Part shown: piece by piece, positions 1 to 7,943 of the stretch
Layout of the letters: every line of letters starts with the position of its first letter
Position numbering within the stretch: the stretch's first letter is position 1
Source of the DNA: Pseudomonas frederiksbergensis
GTDB taxonomy: Bacteria > Pseudomonadota > Gammaproteobacteria > Pseudomonadales > Pseudomonadaceae
Reading direction: 5' to 3'
Length of the DNA: 64,000 nucleotides
NCBI RefSeq assembly: GCF_003732665.1
Contig: NZ_MOBP01000021.1
Coordinates: forward strand, 254,266-318,265
Translations under genes and position numbers: made by a program
Notes under the pieces: model-generated
The model's database searches: none
What the model was told of the DNA's origin: nothing
What the model saw: the letters and a program-made list of their open reading frames with translations, nothing else

Positions 1-11
1 ATGTGCCGGCC

Positions 12-79
12 CCTTCGCGAGCAGGCTCGCTCCCACAAGGAACTGCATTCCACTGTGGGAGCGGGCTTGCTCGCGAAGG
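12..79. repeat. REP inverted pair, GCGGGCTTGCTCGCGAA family
   Basis: Two roughly 26-base arms in opposite orientation (12-37 and 54-79) around a short spacer. The core is GGGAGCGGGCTTGCTCGCG. It lies just downstream of the stop codon of the DUF533 gene. Confidence 0.85.
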
Positions 80-114
80 CGGCCTGTCTGTCGCCGCAGG
101 GTCTGAGTCGGGCG

Positions 115-840
115 CTAAACCGCGCCACCCTTGGCCTGCTGTTCCAGATGCACCTGCAACTGCGGATCAATCTTCAGCGCCGCCGCCAGTTCATCCAGGT
201 AGTTGCGCTCGGCGTCTTGCTGGTCGTCCACCACCATCACGCTGGCCAGGTACATTTCCGCGGCGATGGCCGGGTTGGTGGCGGACCTGGCGACATCAGC
301 GGCATCCAGTGGCCGGGCGACTTCGTCGTCGAGCCATTGCTGCAACTGCGGATCGTCGGTATGGCGACCGATTTCAGTGCTGATCATCTGTTTCTCAGTG
401 TCGTCGATCCGGCCGTCAGCCTTGGCCGCGGCGATCAAGGCGCGCAACACGGCGTGGCTGTGGTCCTCGACTTCCGGGCCGGACAGCAGGTCCACGGTGC
501 GCGGTGCCTGTTGCGGAGCAGAAGCCTGATTGCGTTGCCAGGTTTGATAGGCCTGGAATGCCATCATCCCGAGGGACGCCAGCGCCGCGTATTGGTTGCC
601 GCCGGAAGATCGGGTCCGGGTCGAGCCACCCAACGGTGAACCACCGCCCAGCAAACCACCCAGCAAGCCCCCCAGCCCACCGCCACCGCCACTCGACCCG
701 GCGCCACCGCCCAGCAGACCGCCGAGCAATCCGCCGAGACCGCCCAAACCTCCCTGGGACGGCACAGCACCGCCGCCCTGCTGCGACATCGAGCCCTGGC
801 CGGCCCGCAAAAGTTGTTCGAGCAAATCGCTGGTGTTCAT
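115..840 (-). CDS. TerB-like / DUF533 family protein (YebE-like)
   Basis: Predicted 241-residue protein; function unknown. The start is placed at the ATG whose product begins MNTSDLLEQLL; the longer open frame begins with an implausible arginine-rich stretch. Residues about 30-75 are a low-complexity glycine/leucine region (repeated GGLLGG). The C-terminal half holds a helical domain containing KADGRIDDTEKQMI and YLDELAAAL, typical of the TerB/DUF533 fold, which is related to tellurite-resistance TerB and to E. coli YebE. In this family the N-terminus is variable and often glycine-rich and may associate with membrane. The gene stands alone, with a REP pair after it. Family is fairly sure; biological role is not known. 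Confidence 0.8.
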   Translation of the reverse strand: MNTSDLLEQLLRAGQGSMSQQGGGAVPSQGGLGGLGGLLGGLLGGGAGSSGGGGGLGGLLGGLLGGGSPLGGSTRTRSSGGNQYAALASLGMMAFQAYQTWQRNQASAPQQAPRTVDLLSGPEVEDHSHAVLRALIAAAKADGRIDDTEKQMISTEIGRHTDDPQLQQWLDDEVARPLDAADVARSATNPAIAAEMYLASVMVVDDQQDAERNYLDELAAALKIDPQLQVHLEQQAKGGAV

Positions 841-1002
841 GACGACGTCCTCTATTAGGAGTTGTTCAAAGAAGCTTGATGCCGTCACGCAACAATAGTC
901 CCGGCGGGCAATAGCGCCAGCGCCGTTTGGCCGACTCACACTACTGACAGAAACTGACAGTGCCTGCTCTTATGCTGCACCGACTTACCACGGAGCAGTC
1001 CC

Positions 1003-1368
1003 ATGATCACGCCTCGCTACCTGTTGCTTTTCGTCGAAAACCCCGCCGTCAGCGCACGGTTCTATGAATTCCTGCTGGACCTCAAACCCGTGGAAGAATC
1101 CCAGACCTTCGCCCTGTTCGTGCTGGAGGGCGGCTACAAACTGGGGCTGTGGTCGCGGCACACCGCGGAACCGGCGGTGGCGATGACCGGCGGCGGCATG
1201 GAGCTGGCGTTCCCGGTGGAGTCCGCTGAAGAAGTCGATGCGCTATTCGGCCAATGGTCGAGCCTGGGCCTGAGCATCCTGCAACCACCCACCGACCTGG
1301 ATTTCGGCCGCACCTTTGTGGCGCTTGACCCGGATGACCATCGGCTGCGAGTGTTCTACCCCCGCTGA
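1003..1368 (+). CDS. VOC family (glyoxalase/bleomycin-resistance-like) protein
   Basis: A 121-residue single-domain protein starting MITPRYLLLFVENP, with the beta-alpha-beta-beta-beta pattern of the vicinal oxygen chelate fold. The C-terminal FVALDPDDHRLRVFYPR resembles the D-P-D-G/D-H-x-(I/L)-x-(V/L) strand of VOC proteins. Such proteins are usually small metal-dependent lyases, dioxygenases or drug-binding resistance proteins; substrate cannot be told here. It is a single-gene unit, followed after 24 bases by a REP pair. Start fits a Shine-Dalgarno-like GGAGCA upstream. Confidence 0.8.
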   Translation: MITPRYLLLFVENPAVSARFYEFLLDLKPVEESQTFALFVLEGGYKLGLWSRHTAEPAVAMTGGGMELAFPVESAEEVDALFGQWSSLGLSILQPPTDLDFGRTFVALDPDDHRLRVFYPR

Positions 1369-1391
1369 GTGATCTTCAAAACTCACACTGC

Positions 1392-1487
1392 CCCTGTGGG
1401 AGCGGGCTTGCTCGCGAAGAGGCCGGCACATTCAACATTGATGTTGGCTGACACCCCGCCTTCGCGAGCAAGCCCGCTCCCACAGGG
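1392..1487. repeat. REP inverted pair, GCGGGCTTGCTCGCGAA family
   Basis: Inverted arms of about 30 bases (CCCTGTGGGAGCGGGCTTGC and its complement) separated by about 40 bases. Together with about 200 bases of unassigned upstream sequence it fills the 320-base gap between the VOC gene and pcs. Confidence 0.9.
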
Positions 1488-1688
1488 TTTTAGGGTGGCC
1501 GAGACGCCAATCCCGGCCACCAGCCATGCAAATTTCTCCGAAGTATTTTTTTGCGGGACAGCTAAGATTCATAGATGGTGAACCTTAACCCCGCTTTTCC
1601 GGTCGATACCTGCAACCCGACCCGGTTTGCCGACGCCCCCAATAGAAGGGTGCTGACTGGCTTGCTTCACTTTTTGGAGAACGCCCCC

Positions 1689-2411
1689 GTGATATCGACC
1701 TTACACATTGCCAGGCTCAAAGCATGGGGCGCCCATGGTTTTACCGCGACCGGCGTGGTCACTGCCTTTCTGGCCACCCTCGCCCTGCTGGAAAACCAGG
1801 CCACCCACTGCCTGCTGTGGCTGGGCGTGGCGCTGATCGTCGACGGCCTCGACGGTGCACTGGCGCGCAAGGTCAATGTGCAATCGGTGCTGCCGAGTTT
1901 CGACGGCTCGATCCTCGATCTGGTCATCGACTACCTGACCTACGTGTTCATCCCGGCGCTGTTCATCTACCGCTACATTCCGTTGCCGGACTACACATTG
2001 CTGCTGACCGTGTCGCTGATCCTGGTCTCGTCACTGTTCTGCTTTTGCAACGTCAACATGAAAAGCAAGGACAACTACTTCCAGGGCTTCCCCGCCGCGT
2101 GGAACGTGGTCGCGTTGTGCCTCTATATCATCGGCCCGTCGCCGTGGATCACGCTGCTCACCGTCATCGGTCTGGCCCTGCTGACCGTGACCCGGATGAA
2201 ATTCCTCCACCCGTTCCGCGTGCGCCGGTTCATGCCGATCAACATCGCCGTGACCGCTATCTGGTTGCTGTGCAGTCTGTCGCTGGTGGTCAACCACCCG
2301 GTAATCAACCCGATGGTGATGGGCCTTTGGCTGCTGATGTCGGCGTACTTCCTGGGTATCTGCATCTGGCGCACGGCAATGGAGTGGTTTGACGGCTCGC
2401 GCCACAAGTAA
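1689..2411 (+). CDS. pcs: phosphatidylcholine synthase (CDP-alcohol phosphatidyltransferase)
   Basis: Catalyses CDP-diacylglycerol + choline to phosphatidylcholine + CMP in the inner membrane, the one-step bacterial route that depends on external choline. The product (240 residues from GTG 1689) has about seven or eight hydrophobic segments. Its CDP-alcohol phosphotransferase signature starts DGLDGALARK and continues through FDGSILDLVIDYLTYVFIP, the wording typical of Pcs rather than of PgsA or PssA. GTG 1689 is chosen because TTTGGAGA precedes it by 8 bases and it gives the usual family length; the frame is open upstream to 1575, which would add 38 unconvincing residues. It is followed after 5 bases by the DUF488 gene, so the two may be cotranscribed. 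Confidence 0.88.
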   Translation: MISTLHIARLKAWGAHGFTATGVVTAFLATLALLENQATHCLLWLGVALIVDGLDGALARKVNVQSVLPSFDGSILDLVIDYLTYVFIPALFIYRYIPLPDYTLLLTVSLILVSSLFCFCNVNMKSKDNYFQGFPAAWNVVALCLYIIGPSPWITLLTVIGLALLTVTRMKFLHPFRVRRFMPINIAVTAIWLLCSLSLVVNHPVINPMVMGLWLLMSAYFLGICIWRTAMEWFDGSRHK

Positions 2412-2416
2412 CTGCC

Positions 2417-2803
2417 ATGGCCATCCGCATCGTCAGGCTCGGCTCACCGCGCACGCCCGATGAAGGCCTGCGCATCGGTACGGTACGCCGCCCGCCTCGG
2501 GGTGTACCAAAAGCCGAGTTTGCCAGCCGTGATTTCTATGACGTCTGGCAACCGCTGCTGTCCCCCAGCCCGGAACTGGTGGCCGAAGCCAAAGCGGCTG
2601 AAGATGCCAAAGCCTGGGACCTCTTCAAGCGCAAGTTCAAGGCTGAGATGAACCAGCCTGCGCCCAGCCACTTGCTGGATCTGTTGGCGGCGTTGTCCCA
2701 TCAAACGGCATTGGCGGTGGGGTGTTATTGCGAGGAAGAGGCGCATTGTCACCGCTCGGTATTGCGCGAACTGCTGCAAGTGCGGGGCGCCCAAATAATC
2801 TAG
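2417..2803 (+). CDS. DUF488 family protein
   Basis: A 128-residue cytosolic protein of unknown function. The end of the domain is the DUF488 hallmark, a cysteine pair followed by glutamate and histidine-arginine: LAVGCYCEEEAHCHRSVLRELL. The N-terminus carries IRIVRLGSPRTPDEGLRIG and a VWQPLLSPSPELV segment, common in the shorter DUF488 subfamily related to YeaO. Start ATG 2417 lies 5 bases after the pcs stop, implying translational coupling, although no functional link between the two is known to me. Confidence 0.82.
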   Translation: MAIRIVRLGSPRTPDEGLRIGTVRRPPRGVPKAEFASRDFYDVWQPLLSPSPELVAEAKAAEDAKAWDLFKRKFKAEMNQPAPSHLLDLLAALSHQTALAVGCYCEEEAHCHRSVLRELLQVRGAQII

Positions 2804-2818
2804 GCACCGACGCTCTTT

Positions 2819-2908
2819 GTAGGAGCAAAGCTTGCTCGCGATGGCGTCCTTACCGTCATTTTGCTATTGAATTTACTGCCGCCTTCGCGAGCAAGCTTTG
2901 CTCCTACA
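2819..2908. repeat. REP inverted pair, variant GGAGCAAAGCTTGCTCGCG
   Basis: Arms TGTAGGAGCAAAGCTTGCTC and its complement flank about 40 bases. This is a diverged member of the main REP family, with AAAGC in place of GGGC in the stem. Confidence 0.88.
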
Positions 2909-2946
2909 GTGATTGTGGTGTGCCAGTCACAAGGAGAGGTGACAAC

Positions 2947-3405
2947 GTGAATAGCCAGGTCCGACGCGCTACCCCGCAAGACGCTACCGCCATCAGCCAG
3001 GTCATCCTCCAGTCCCTGCGCCAATCCAACGCCCAGGACTACCCGCCCGATGTCATTGCGCAGGTCGAGAAAAGCTTTTCAGTCGATTCCATTCTCACGT
3101 TGATGAGTCAACGCCAGGTGTTCGTGGCGACCATTGATCGTCAGGTCGTCGCCACCGCCAGCCTCGATCACGACGTTATCCGCAGCGTATTCGTTCATCC
3201 TGAGCATCAAGGCGTCGGACTCGGCAGACAACTCATGGCAACCCTCGAATCCATCGCCCGCGACGCCGATATCAAAGTCTTGCGCGTGCCCGCTTCCATT
3301 ACCGCTGAAGGCTTTTACTTAAGGCTGGGCTTTCGAAAAGTCCGCGATGAATTCCATGGCGCCGAGCGCACGATCGTCATGGAGAAAGGTTTGAGACCGG
3401 ATTAA
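2947..3405 (+). CDS. GNAT family N-acetyltransferase
   Basis: A 152-residue acetyl-CoA-dependent acyltransferase. Motif A, the pyrophosphate-binding loop, is visible as VFVHPEHQGVGLGRQLM near residues 77-93. It is followed by a GFYLRLGFRKV segment typical of motif B. GTG 2947 is chosen as start because AAGGAGAGG lies just upstream; the frame is open further upstream but runs through the REP repeat. The acceptor substrate cannot be inferred. It is a single-gene unit flanked on both sides by REP pairs. Confidence 0.87.
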   Translation: MNSQVRRATPQDATAISQVILQSLRQSNAQDYPPDVIAQVEKSFSVDSILTLMSQRQVFVATIDRQVVATASLDHDVIRSVFVHPEHQGVGLGRQLMATLESIARDADIKVLRVPASITAEGFYLRLGFRKVRDEFHGAERTIVMEKGLRPD

Positions 3406-3496
3406 CTGTGGGAGCGAGCTTGCTCGCGATGGCAGTGCACCAGTCAATATAAATGCTGAATGACACTCCGCCTTCGCGAGCAAGCCCGCTCCCACA
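3406..3496. repeat. REP inverted pair, GCGAGCTTGCTCGCG / GCGGGCTTGCTCGCG arms
   Basis: Left arm CTGTGGGAGCGAGCTTGCTC, right arm complementary to the GCGGGC variant. It begins directly after the stop of the acetyltransferase gene and sits between convergent genes. Confidence 0.88.
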
Positions 3497-3517
3497 TTGG
3501 CGCTGTGTTGCCAGTTT

Positions 3518-4330
3518 TCAACGCCGTGTGATCACCACCTCCAGGTACTCACTCGGCACCACCAGCGACGACTCTCCTGCCCGGTTCATGTTGTTCAGCA
3601 GCGCGGTGAAGTCCTTTTCCAGGGCCGCGGCGCCGTCCGCTGGCAGTACGGCAAAGGCCTTGTGCACCGGGCCATACCAGTTGCGGAAGATGTCGATGAA
3701 GTGTGCGGCCGAGCGGTAGCGGAAGTTGAAGGTTCGGCGCGTGACCTGGGTCAGGAAATCGTGGTCGTCGAAGTGGGTGTGCAACCAGGCTTCATTGCCC
3801 CAGTTCGACGGCGGTTGGGCCCCGGCAGGGGGTGGCAGGTGCTGGCCGAGGGTTTTGAACATCTGGCCGACAAACCCTTCCGGCGTCCAGTTGGCCAGGC
3901 CGATGCGCCCACCCGGGCGGCAGACCCTTGCCAGTTCGCTCGCAGCCTTGGCCTGGTCCGGCGCGAACATTACGCCGAAGGTCGACAGCACCGCGTCGTA
4001 ACTCGCATCGTCGAACGGCAGCGCTTCGGCATCGGCCACCTGGAAAATCACCTCCAGCCGTTCGGCACGGGCGCGGTCTTCACCGCGTTCGAGCAACGCC
4101 GCCACATAGTCGGTGGAGGTGACGAGACAGCCTCGGCGGGCCGCAGCAAGCGTGGCATTGCCGTTACCGGCGGCGACGTCCAGCACCTGCTCGTCGCAGC
4201 GCAGGTCGCAGGCCTCGGCCAGTTGCTCGCCGACAATCTGCAACGTGGTGCCGATCACGGCGTAGTCGCCACTGGCCCAGGCGGCCATCTGACGGTTTTT
4301 CAGGGCAGTAAGATCAATAGGTGTACTCAT
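3518..4330 (-). CDS. class I SAM-dependent methyltransferase
   Basis: A 270-residue cytosolic methyltransferase of the Methyltransf_11/25 type. SAM-binding motif I is VLDVAAGNGNATLAAARRG near residues 50-68. Motif II acidic residues are in TSTDYV, motif III-like VIFQVADAEALPFDDASYDAV, and the post-motif CRPGGRIGLANW is the usual R-P-G-G-x strand. The start is MSTPIDLTALKNRQ, since the extra ten residues of the open frame look untranslated. It is read 33 bases after the DUF4242 gene on the same strand, so they probably form a two-gene unit divergent from the AraC gene. Substrate unknown. Confidence 0.87.
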   Translation of the reverse strand: MSTPIDLTALKNRQMAAWASGDYAVIGTTLQIVGEQLAEACDLRCDEQVLDVAAGNGNATLAAARRGCLVTSTDYVAALLERGEDRARAERLEVIFQVADAEALPFDDASYDAVLSTFGVMFAPDQAKAASELARVCRPGGRIGLANWTPEGFVGQMFKTLGQHLPPPAGAQPPSNWGNEAWLHTHFDDHDFLTQVTRRTFNFRYRSAAHFIDIFRNWYGPVHKAFAVLPADGAAALEKDFTALLNNMNRAGESSLVVPSEYLEVVITRR

Positions 4331-4363
4331 CAAGTGTGGCTCCCTCGCGGGTTGGAACACGGA

Positions 4364-4651
4364 TCAGGCGCTGACGGAGGATTCCGCCGTGGTGGGATCG
4401 ATGATGTTCATCACCCGTGACACGCTGTTGGCCGGAAAGCCGCCCTGCCTGGCATGTTCCCGGATCAGCTCTTCGTTGGGCGCGATGTACACGCAATAGA
4501 TCTTGTCGCCGGTGACGTAACTTTGCAGCCACTGGACATCCGGTCCCAACTCGCGCAACACCCGGCAGGATTTCTGCGAGATGGCTTTCAAATCCCGATC
4601 CGACAGTGCTCCGGCGCCGGGGATTTCCCGCTCTATGACGAACTTCGGCAT
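4364..4651 (-). CDS. DUF4242 (SCO4226-like) family protein
   Basis: A 95-residue protein starting MPKFVIEREIPGAGALSDRD, with a ferredoxin-like pattern and the ending GGFPANSVSRVMNIIDPTTA, which matches the DUF4242/SCO4226 family. Some members of that family bind nickel; whether this one does is not evident. The start at 4651 is supported by AGAGAGG 7 bases upstream. It lies upstream of, and in the same unit as, the SAM methyltransferase; divergent regulator at 4833 may control both. Confidence 0.8.
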   Translation of the reverse strand: MPKFVIEREIPGAGALSDRDLKAISQKSCRVLRELGPDVQWLQSYVTGDKIYCVYIAPNEELIREHARQGGFPANSVSRVMNIIDPTTAESSVSA

Positions 4652-4832
4652 GGCAACCTCTCTTTTCTTGTTATCGGTACAGGGCCGGCAGTGACCCCGT
4701 GCATCAACTATCGCGCCAGCGCGGGCCTGCGTCCTGCCCGATCGTCGGCCAACACTGTCCGATCGTCCGGAGGTTTCACGCGGCGCGACGAAGGGCTCAC
4801 ACTCAAAAGATCCGTCCCTACGAGAAATCACC

Positions 4833-5831
4833 ATGGACGCCCTCTCGCAAACCCTGCGCGTGGTCCATCTGGTCGGCGCGATTTTCATTAACGCCCGTTT
4901 CACTGCGCCCTGGTGCTACCAGTCGCCAAGCGCCGACACCGCCGCGCCATTCCTGGAGCCCGGCGCCGAGCGAGTGGTGATATTCCACTTGATCACCGAA
5001 GGCGAATGCTATGTCGAACTCGGCGACGATCCACCGCTGCTGCTCAACGCCGGCGATGTGGTGGTTTTTCCCCAGGGCGATGCCCATCGCATGTGTTCGA
5101 CCCCGGGCGTTCCGCCGGCCAAGGGTTCGCGGCTGGACGTGGTGCTGGCGCGTCGTCCGCGGCAATTGAGTTATGGCGGTGGCGGCGCCGTCACGCGTCT
5201 GGTCTGCGGTTATTTGGCGTGCGATACGCGGTTGGCGGGCATGCTGCTGACGGGGTTGCCGGCGGTGATCCGGGTCAATGTGCGCGGTTCCAATGCCGGT
5301 ATGTGGCTCGAATCCTCGGTGCGCTACGCCCTGGCCGAGGCGCGATCGCCCAGGCCGGGTGGCGAAGGTGTGCTGGCGAAACTGGCCGAGGTGCTGTTCA
5401 TCGAGGTGTTGCGCCTGTACATGAACGAACAGGCCGAAGGTCGCACCGGTTGGCTGGCCGGCGTCGGCGACCGGATCGTTGGCGGCGCCCTCAACGCACT
5501 GCACAAGAACCCCGGTCATTGCTGGACCCTGGAAGAACTGGCACGCACCGCCTGCACCTCAAGATCGGTCCTCGCCGAACGCTTCCAGCAACTGGTGGGC
5601 ATCTCGCCGATGCAGTACCTGACCCAATGGCGGATGCTGCTGGCGGCCAACCTGTTACGCCGAAGCAACACCTCATTGGCGCGGATCGCCGAGGAAGTGG
5701 GTTACCAGACCGACACGGCATTCAGCCGCGCCTTTCGCCGCGAATTTGGAGCGCCACCGGCGGCATGGCGGCGTCATCAGGGTGAAAAAACAATGGCCCA
5801 CGGGTCCGAAACCTGTGAGCCATTGCGTTGA
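4833..5831 (+). CDS. AraC family transcriptional regulator with cupin ligand domain
   Basis: A 332-residue activator-type regulator. The N-terminal ~190 residues are a cupin_6-type ligand domain (VVIFHLITEGECYVELG followed by LLNAGDVVVFPQGDAHRM). The C-terminal ~100 residues carry the two helix-turn-helix motifs of AraC/XylS: LEELARTACTSRSVLAERFQ and LARIAEEVGYQTDTAFSRAF, then FGAPPAAWRR. It is transcribed away from the DUF4242/methyltransferase pair, whose expression it probably controls. The effector is unknown. Confidence 0.88.
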   Translation: MDALSQTLRVVHLVGAIFINARFTAPWCYQSPSADTAAPFLEPGAERVVIFHLITEGECYVELGDDPPLLLNAGDVVVFPQGDAHRMCSTPGVPPAKGSRLDVVLARRPRQLSYGGGGAVTRLVCGYLACDTRLAGMLLTGLPAVIRVNVRGSNAGMWLESSVRYALAEARSPRPGGEGVLAKLAEVLFIEVLRLYMNEQAEGRTGWLAGVGDRIVGGALNALHKNPGHCWTLEELARTACTSRSVLAERFQQLVGISPMQYLTQWRMLLAANLLRRSNTSLARIAEEVGYQTDTAFSRAFRREFGAPPAAWRRHQGEKTMAHGSETCEPLR

Positions 5832-5835
5832 AGCC

Positions 5836-7047
5836 TTACGCTGCCGGCGCTTTGGCCTCTTGCAGCAGTTGCTGGATCATCTGCTCCTGGGTGTCGTAGC
5901 GACCCTCGCCAAAGTGGGTGTAGCGCACCTGGCCCTTGGCGTCGATCAGGTAGTGGGCGGGCCAATACTGGTTGTCGAAGTTGCGCCAGATTGCGTAGTT
6001 GTTGTCGATGGCCACCGGGTAGGTGATGCCGAGTTTTTTCACTTGGTCTTTCACGTTATCGATGATGCGCTCAAAGCCATATTCCGGGGTGTGCACGCCA
6101 ATCACCACCAGACCGTCCTTCTCGTATTTCTTCGCCCAGTCCTTCACGTACGGCAGGGTGTGCTGGCAGTTGATGCAGTCGTAGGTCCAGAAGTCGATCA
6201 GCACCACTTTGCCTTTCAGGGATTCGCTGGTCAGGGCCGGCGAGTTCAGCCATTCCACGGCTCCGTTGAGGGATGGCATGGCGCCTTGGGCGTTGTCCAT
6301 CGACGTGTCGGCCTTGACCTTGCTGACGAAGTAATCGACCACTTTCGGCACGTTTTCCAATACGCCTTTCTCAATGCTGCTGACGCCTTCGGACGAGGTG
6401 CCGGCCAGCAGGGTTTTGTCAGCACCGGTGGAGATCACCGCCGCCGCTGCCAACACCGCAACACCCGCCCCACGGCGCAACCAACCGGTGACCGGGATCG
6501 ACGCTTTCAAGCGATTGACCAGGCCGCGACCGGCGAAGATCAAAGTGCCCAGGGACAACGCACTGCCCAGGCCGTAAGCCACCAGCAACAGGCTGGTTTG
6601 TGCGTTGGCGCCTTGCAGCATGGCGCCGGTGAGAATCACGCCGAGGATCGGCCCGGCGCACGGCGCCCAGAGCAGACCGGTGGCGACGCCAATCATCAGC
6701 GAACTGAGCGGGCCGGACATTTTGCGGGTGTTGGGGTCCAGGCGATTGCCCAGCACCACGAACGGACGCGCCAGCCAGCCGCCGATTCGGGCGGAAATCA
6801 GCGACAGGGCGAACAGCACCATCACGATCAACGCCACGTGGCGACCGGTGTTGTTGGCCTGCACCACCCATTCGCTGCTGACCACCGCCAGGCTGGAGAT
6901 CAGGGCGAAGGTCAGGACCATGCCGCCGAGGGTCAGCAGGATCGAAGAGCGAGTGCGCTCGACACCGGCAAACAGGAACGGCACAACCGGGAGGATGCAA
7001 GGGCTGAGGACGGTGAGAATGCCGCCGAGGAATGCGATGAGGAACAT
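5836..7047 (-). CDS. dipZ: DipZ-type cytochrome c biogenesis/thioredoxin fusion (CcdA + redoxin)
   Basis: A 403-residue inner-membrane protein that should carry electrons across the membrane to a periplasmic thioredoxin-like domain. The N-terminal part is a CcdA/DsbD-beta-like six-helix domain starting MFLIAFLGGILTVLSPCILP, with cysteine-proline pairs in SPCILPVVPF and WAPCAGPILGV as redox pair candidates. The C-terminal domain has the CxxC site DCINCQHTLPYVKDW near residue 290 and a redoxin core (GVHTPEYGFE). The start is placed at MFLIAFLGG behind AAAGGT. It is the last gene of an apparent three-gene unit with the two small exported proteins at 7090 and 7384. Together with the divergent two-component system this matches P. 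aeruginosa PA2478-PA2480. Confidence 0.88.
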   Translation of the reverse strand: MFLIAFLGGILTVLSPCILPVVPFLFAGVERTRSSILLTLGGMVLTFALISSLAVVSSEWVVQANNTGRHVALIVMVLFALSLISARIGGWLARPFVVLGNRLDPNTRKMSGPLSSLMIGVATGLLWAPCAGPILGVILTGAMLQGANAQTSLLLVAYGLGSALSLGTLIFAGRGLVNRLKASIPVTGWLRRGAGVAVLAAAAVISTGADKTLLAGTSSEGVSSIEKGVLENVPKVVDYFVSKVKADTSMDNAQGAMPSLNGAVEWLNSPALTSESLKGKVVLIDFWTYDCINCQHTLPYVKDWAKKYEKDGLVVIGVHTPEYGFERIIDNVKDQVKKLGITYPVAIDNNYAIWRNFDNQYWPAHYLIDAKGQVRYTHFGEGRYDTQEQMIQQLLQEAKAPAA

Positions 7048-7089
7048 GGGGGTTACCTTTGAAATCGGATTGGGGGGCACCACACCAGG

Positions 7090-7344
7090 TCAAGCCGTCT
7101 GGCTCTCCAGAACTTGCCCTTGGGGCGTATGGCTGGCACCGTTCTCAGTCACCAATTGCCCCTGGGGCGTGCGGCTGTAGCCGTCCTCGGCGAGGAAACC
7201 ATTGCCATCCTTCTGCGCCACCGGCGTCAGTTGAAAGCACGTCGTACTGCCACAGCTATTCTGTTCAACCGCCCCATTGGCATGGGCAGCGGCGCCGGCA
7301 ACGGAGAAGGCAATGGCGGTCAAATAGCGGCTTACGTTGTTCAT
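7090..7344 (-). CDS. small exported protein with TPQGQ repeat, unknown function
   Basis: An 84-residue predicted exported protein not recognised as a named family. The N-terminus MNNVSRYLTAIAFSVAGAAAHA is a typical Sec signal peptide with an A-x-A cleavage site. The mature part has a cysteine pair in NSCGSTTCFQLTPV, a plausible disulfide or metal site. It ends with two copies of a (S/H)-x-TPQGQ motif: SRTPQGQLV and SHTPQGQVL. It lies between the DUF2790 gene (39-base gap) and dipZ (42-base gap) on the same strand, so it is probably cotranscribed and periplasmic, perhaps a substrate or partner of DipZ; this is inference. Confidence 0.75.
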   Translation of the reverse strand: MNNVSRYLTAIAFSVAGAAAHANGAVEQNSCGSTTCFQLTPVAQKDGNGFLAEDGYSRTPQGQLVTENGASHTPQGQVLESQTA

Positions 7345-7383
7345 GATGTTCTTCCTGTTTCAAAGTGGGATTGAGAGAGCGGC

Positions 7384-7647
7384 TCAGTTACCGTCATGGC
7401 AGTCATCGGAAAACTTGCTGTAGTCCAGGGCGTGGGTTTTGCCCTGGGAATCCAGATAGGTGAGCCGGGCATTTACAATCCCGCAGGAAGGTCCGCTGTC
7501 CTGGGTCAGCGACACCACTTTCTGGATGTCCAGATGCGTGCCGTAGGTGTAGGTTTGCGGGGTGACATCGGCTTCGGCTCGGGCCGACAAGGTGCAGATG
7601 TTCAGGGCGGCAAACAGGCAAGCGGCGTAGATGGCTTTGGTGTTCAT
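7384..7647 (-). CDS. DUF2790 domain exported protein
   Basis: An 87-residue secreted or periplasmic protein with signal peptide MNTKAIYAACLFAALNICTL and cleavage near ARA. The mature domain reads YGTHLDIQKVVSLTQDSG, then CGIVNARLTYLDSQGK and a final cysteine in FSDDCHDGN. This is the DUF2790 pattern common in Pseudomonas, where several such small proteins sit beside metal-responsive two-component systems. The two conserved cysteines could form a disulfide. It is the first gene of the unit that ends in dipZ. The 296-base region upstream, shared with the divergent response regulator, contains the two 18-bp direct-repeat sites listed separately. Confidence 0.82.
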   Translation of the reverse strand: MNTKAIYAACLFAALNICTLSARAEADVTPQTYTYGTHLDIQKVVSLTQDSGPSCGIVNARLTYLDSQGKTHALDYSKFSDDCHDGN

Positions 7648-7789
7648 GGTGGTTCCCTCAAGGCTTCGATAATTGGTTGGTCCGAGGCGGGTTGGTGTGC
7701 CTCGATGGAACCTATTAAAAGCCTGGGAGGTATCCCGTCTGTGTCGGGAAAAGCCTTGAGTAAATCGTTACGTATCAAAGTCGCCGCTT

Positions 7790-7807
7790 GATACACAGCG
7801 ATACAAA
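7790..7807 (+). promoter_or_regulatory. putative response-regulator site 1 (GATACA direct repeat)
   Basis: GATACACAGCGATACAAA: two GATACA hexamers with a 10-base period, as expected for a dimer of an OmpR/PhoB-type regulator. It is in the divergent region between the DUF2790-dipZ unit and the two-component genes. It matches site 2 at 16 of 18 positions and the bufferin-upstream site at 15 of 18. Confidence 0.6.
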
Positions 7808-7857
7808 ATCCCTGAAAACTCATGTTTTTGCTTCGGCGTGTATCCGTCCATGCGCCA

Positions 7858-7875
7858 GATACACTGCAATACAAA
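7858..7875 (+). promoter_or_regulatory. putative response-regulator site 2 (GATACA direct repeat)
   Basis: GATACACTGCAATACAAA, 68 bases downstream of the start of site 1 and about 70 bases before the response regulator start. A reverse-oriented half site, GTGTATCC at 7839, lies between the two. Its position suits autoregulation of the two-component operon. Confidence 0.6.
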
Positions 7876-7943
7876 GGGCAGCAGGCGAACGGGCCAAGGC
7901 TCGATAGACTGCGCGACAATCCACCTATCAGAGGTTTGCGTCA

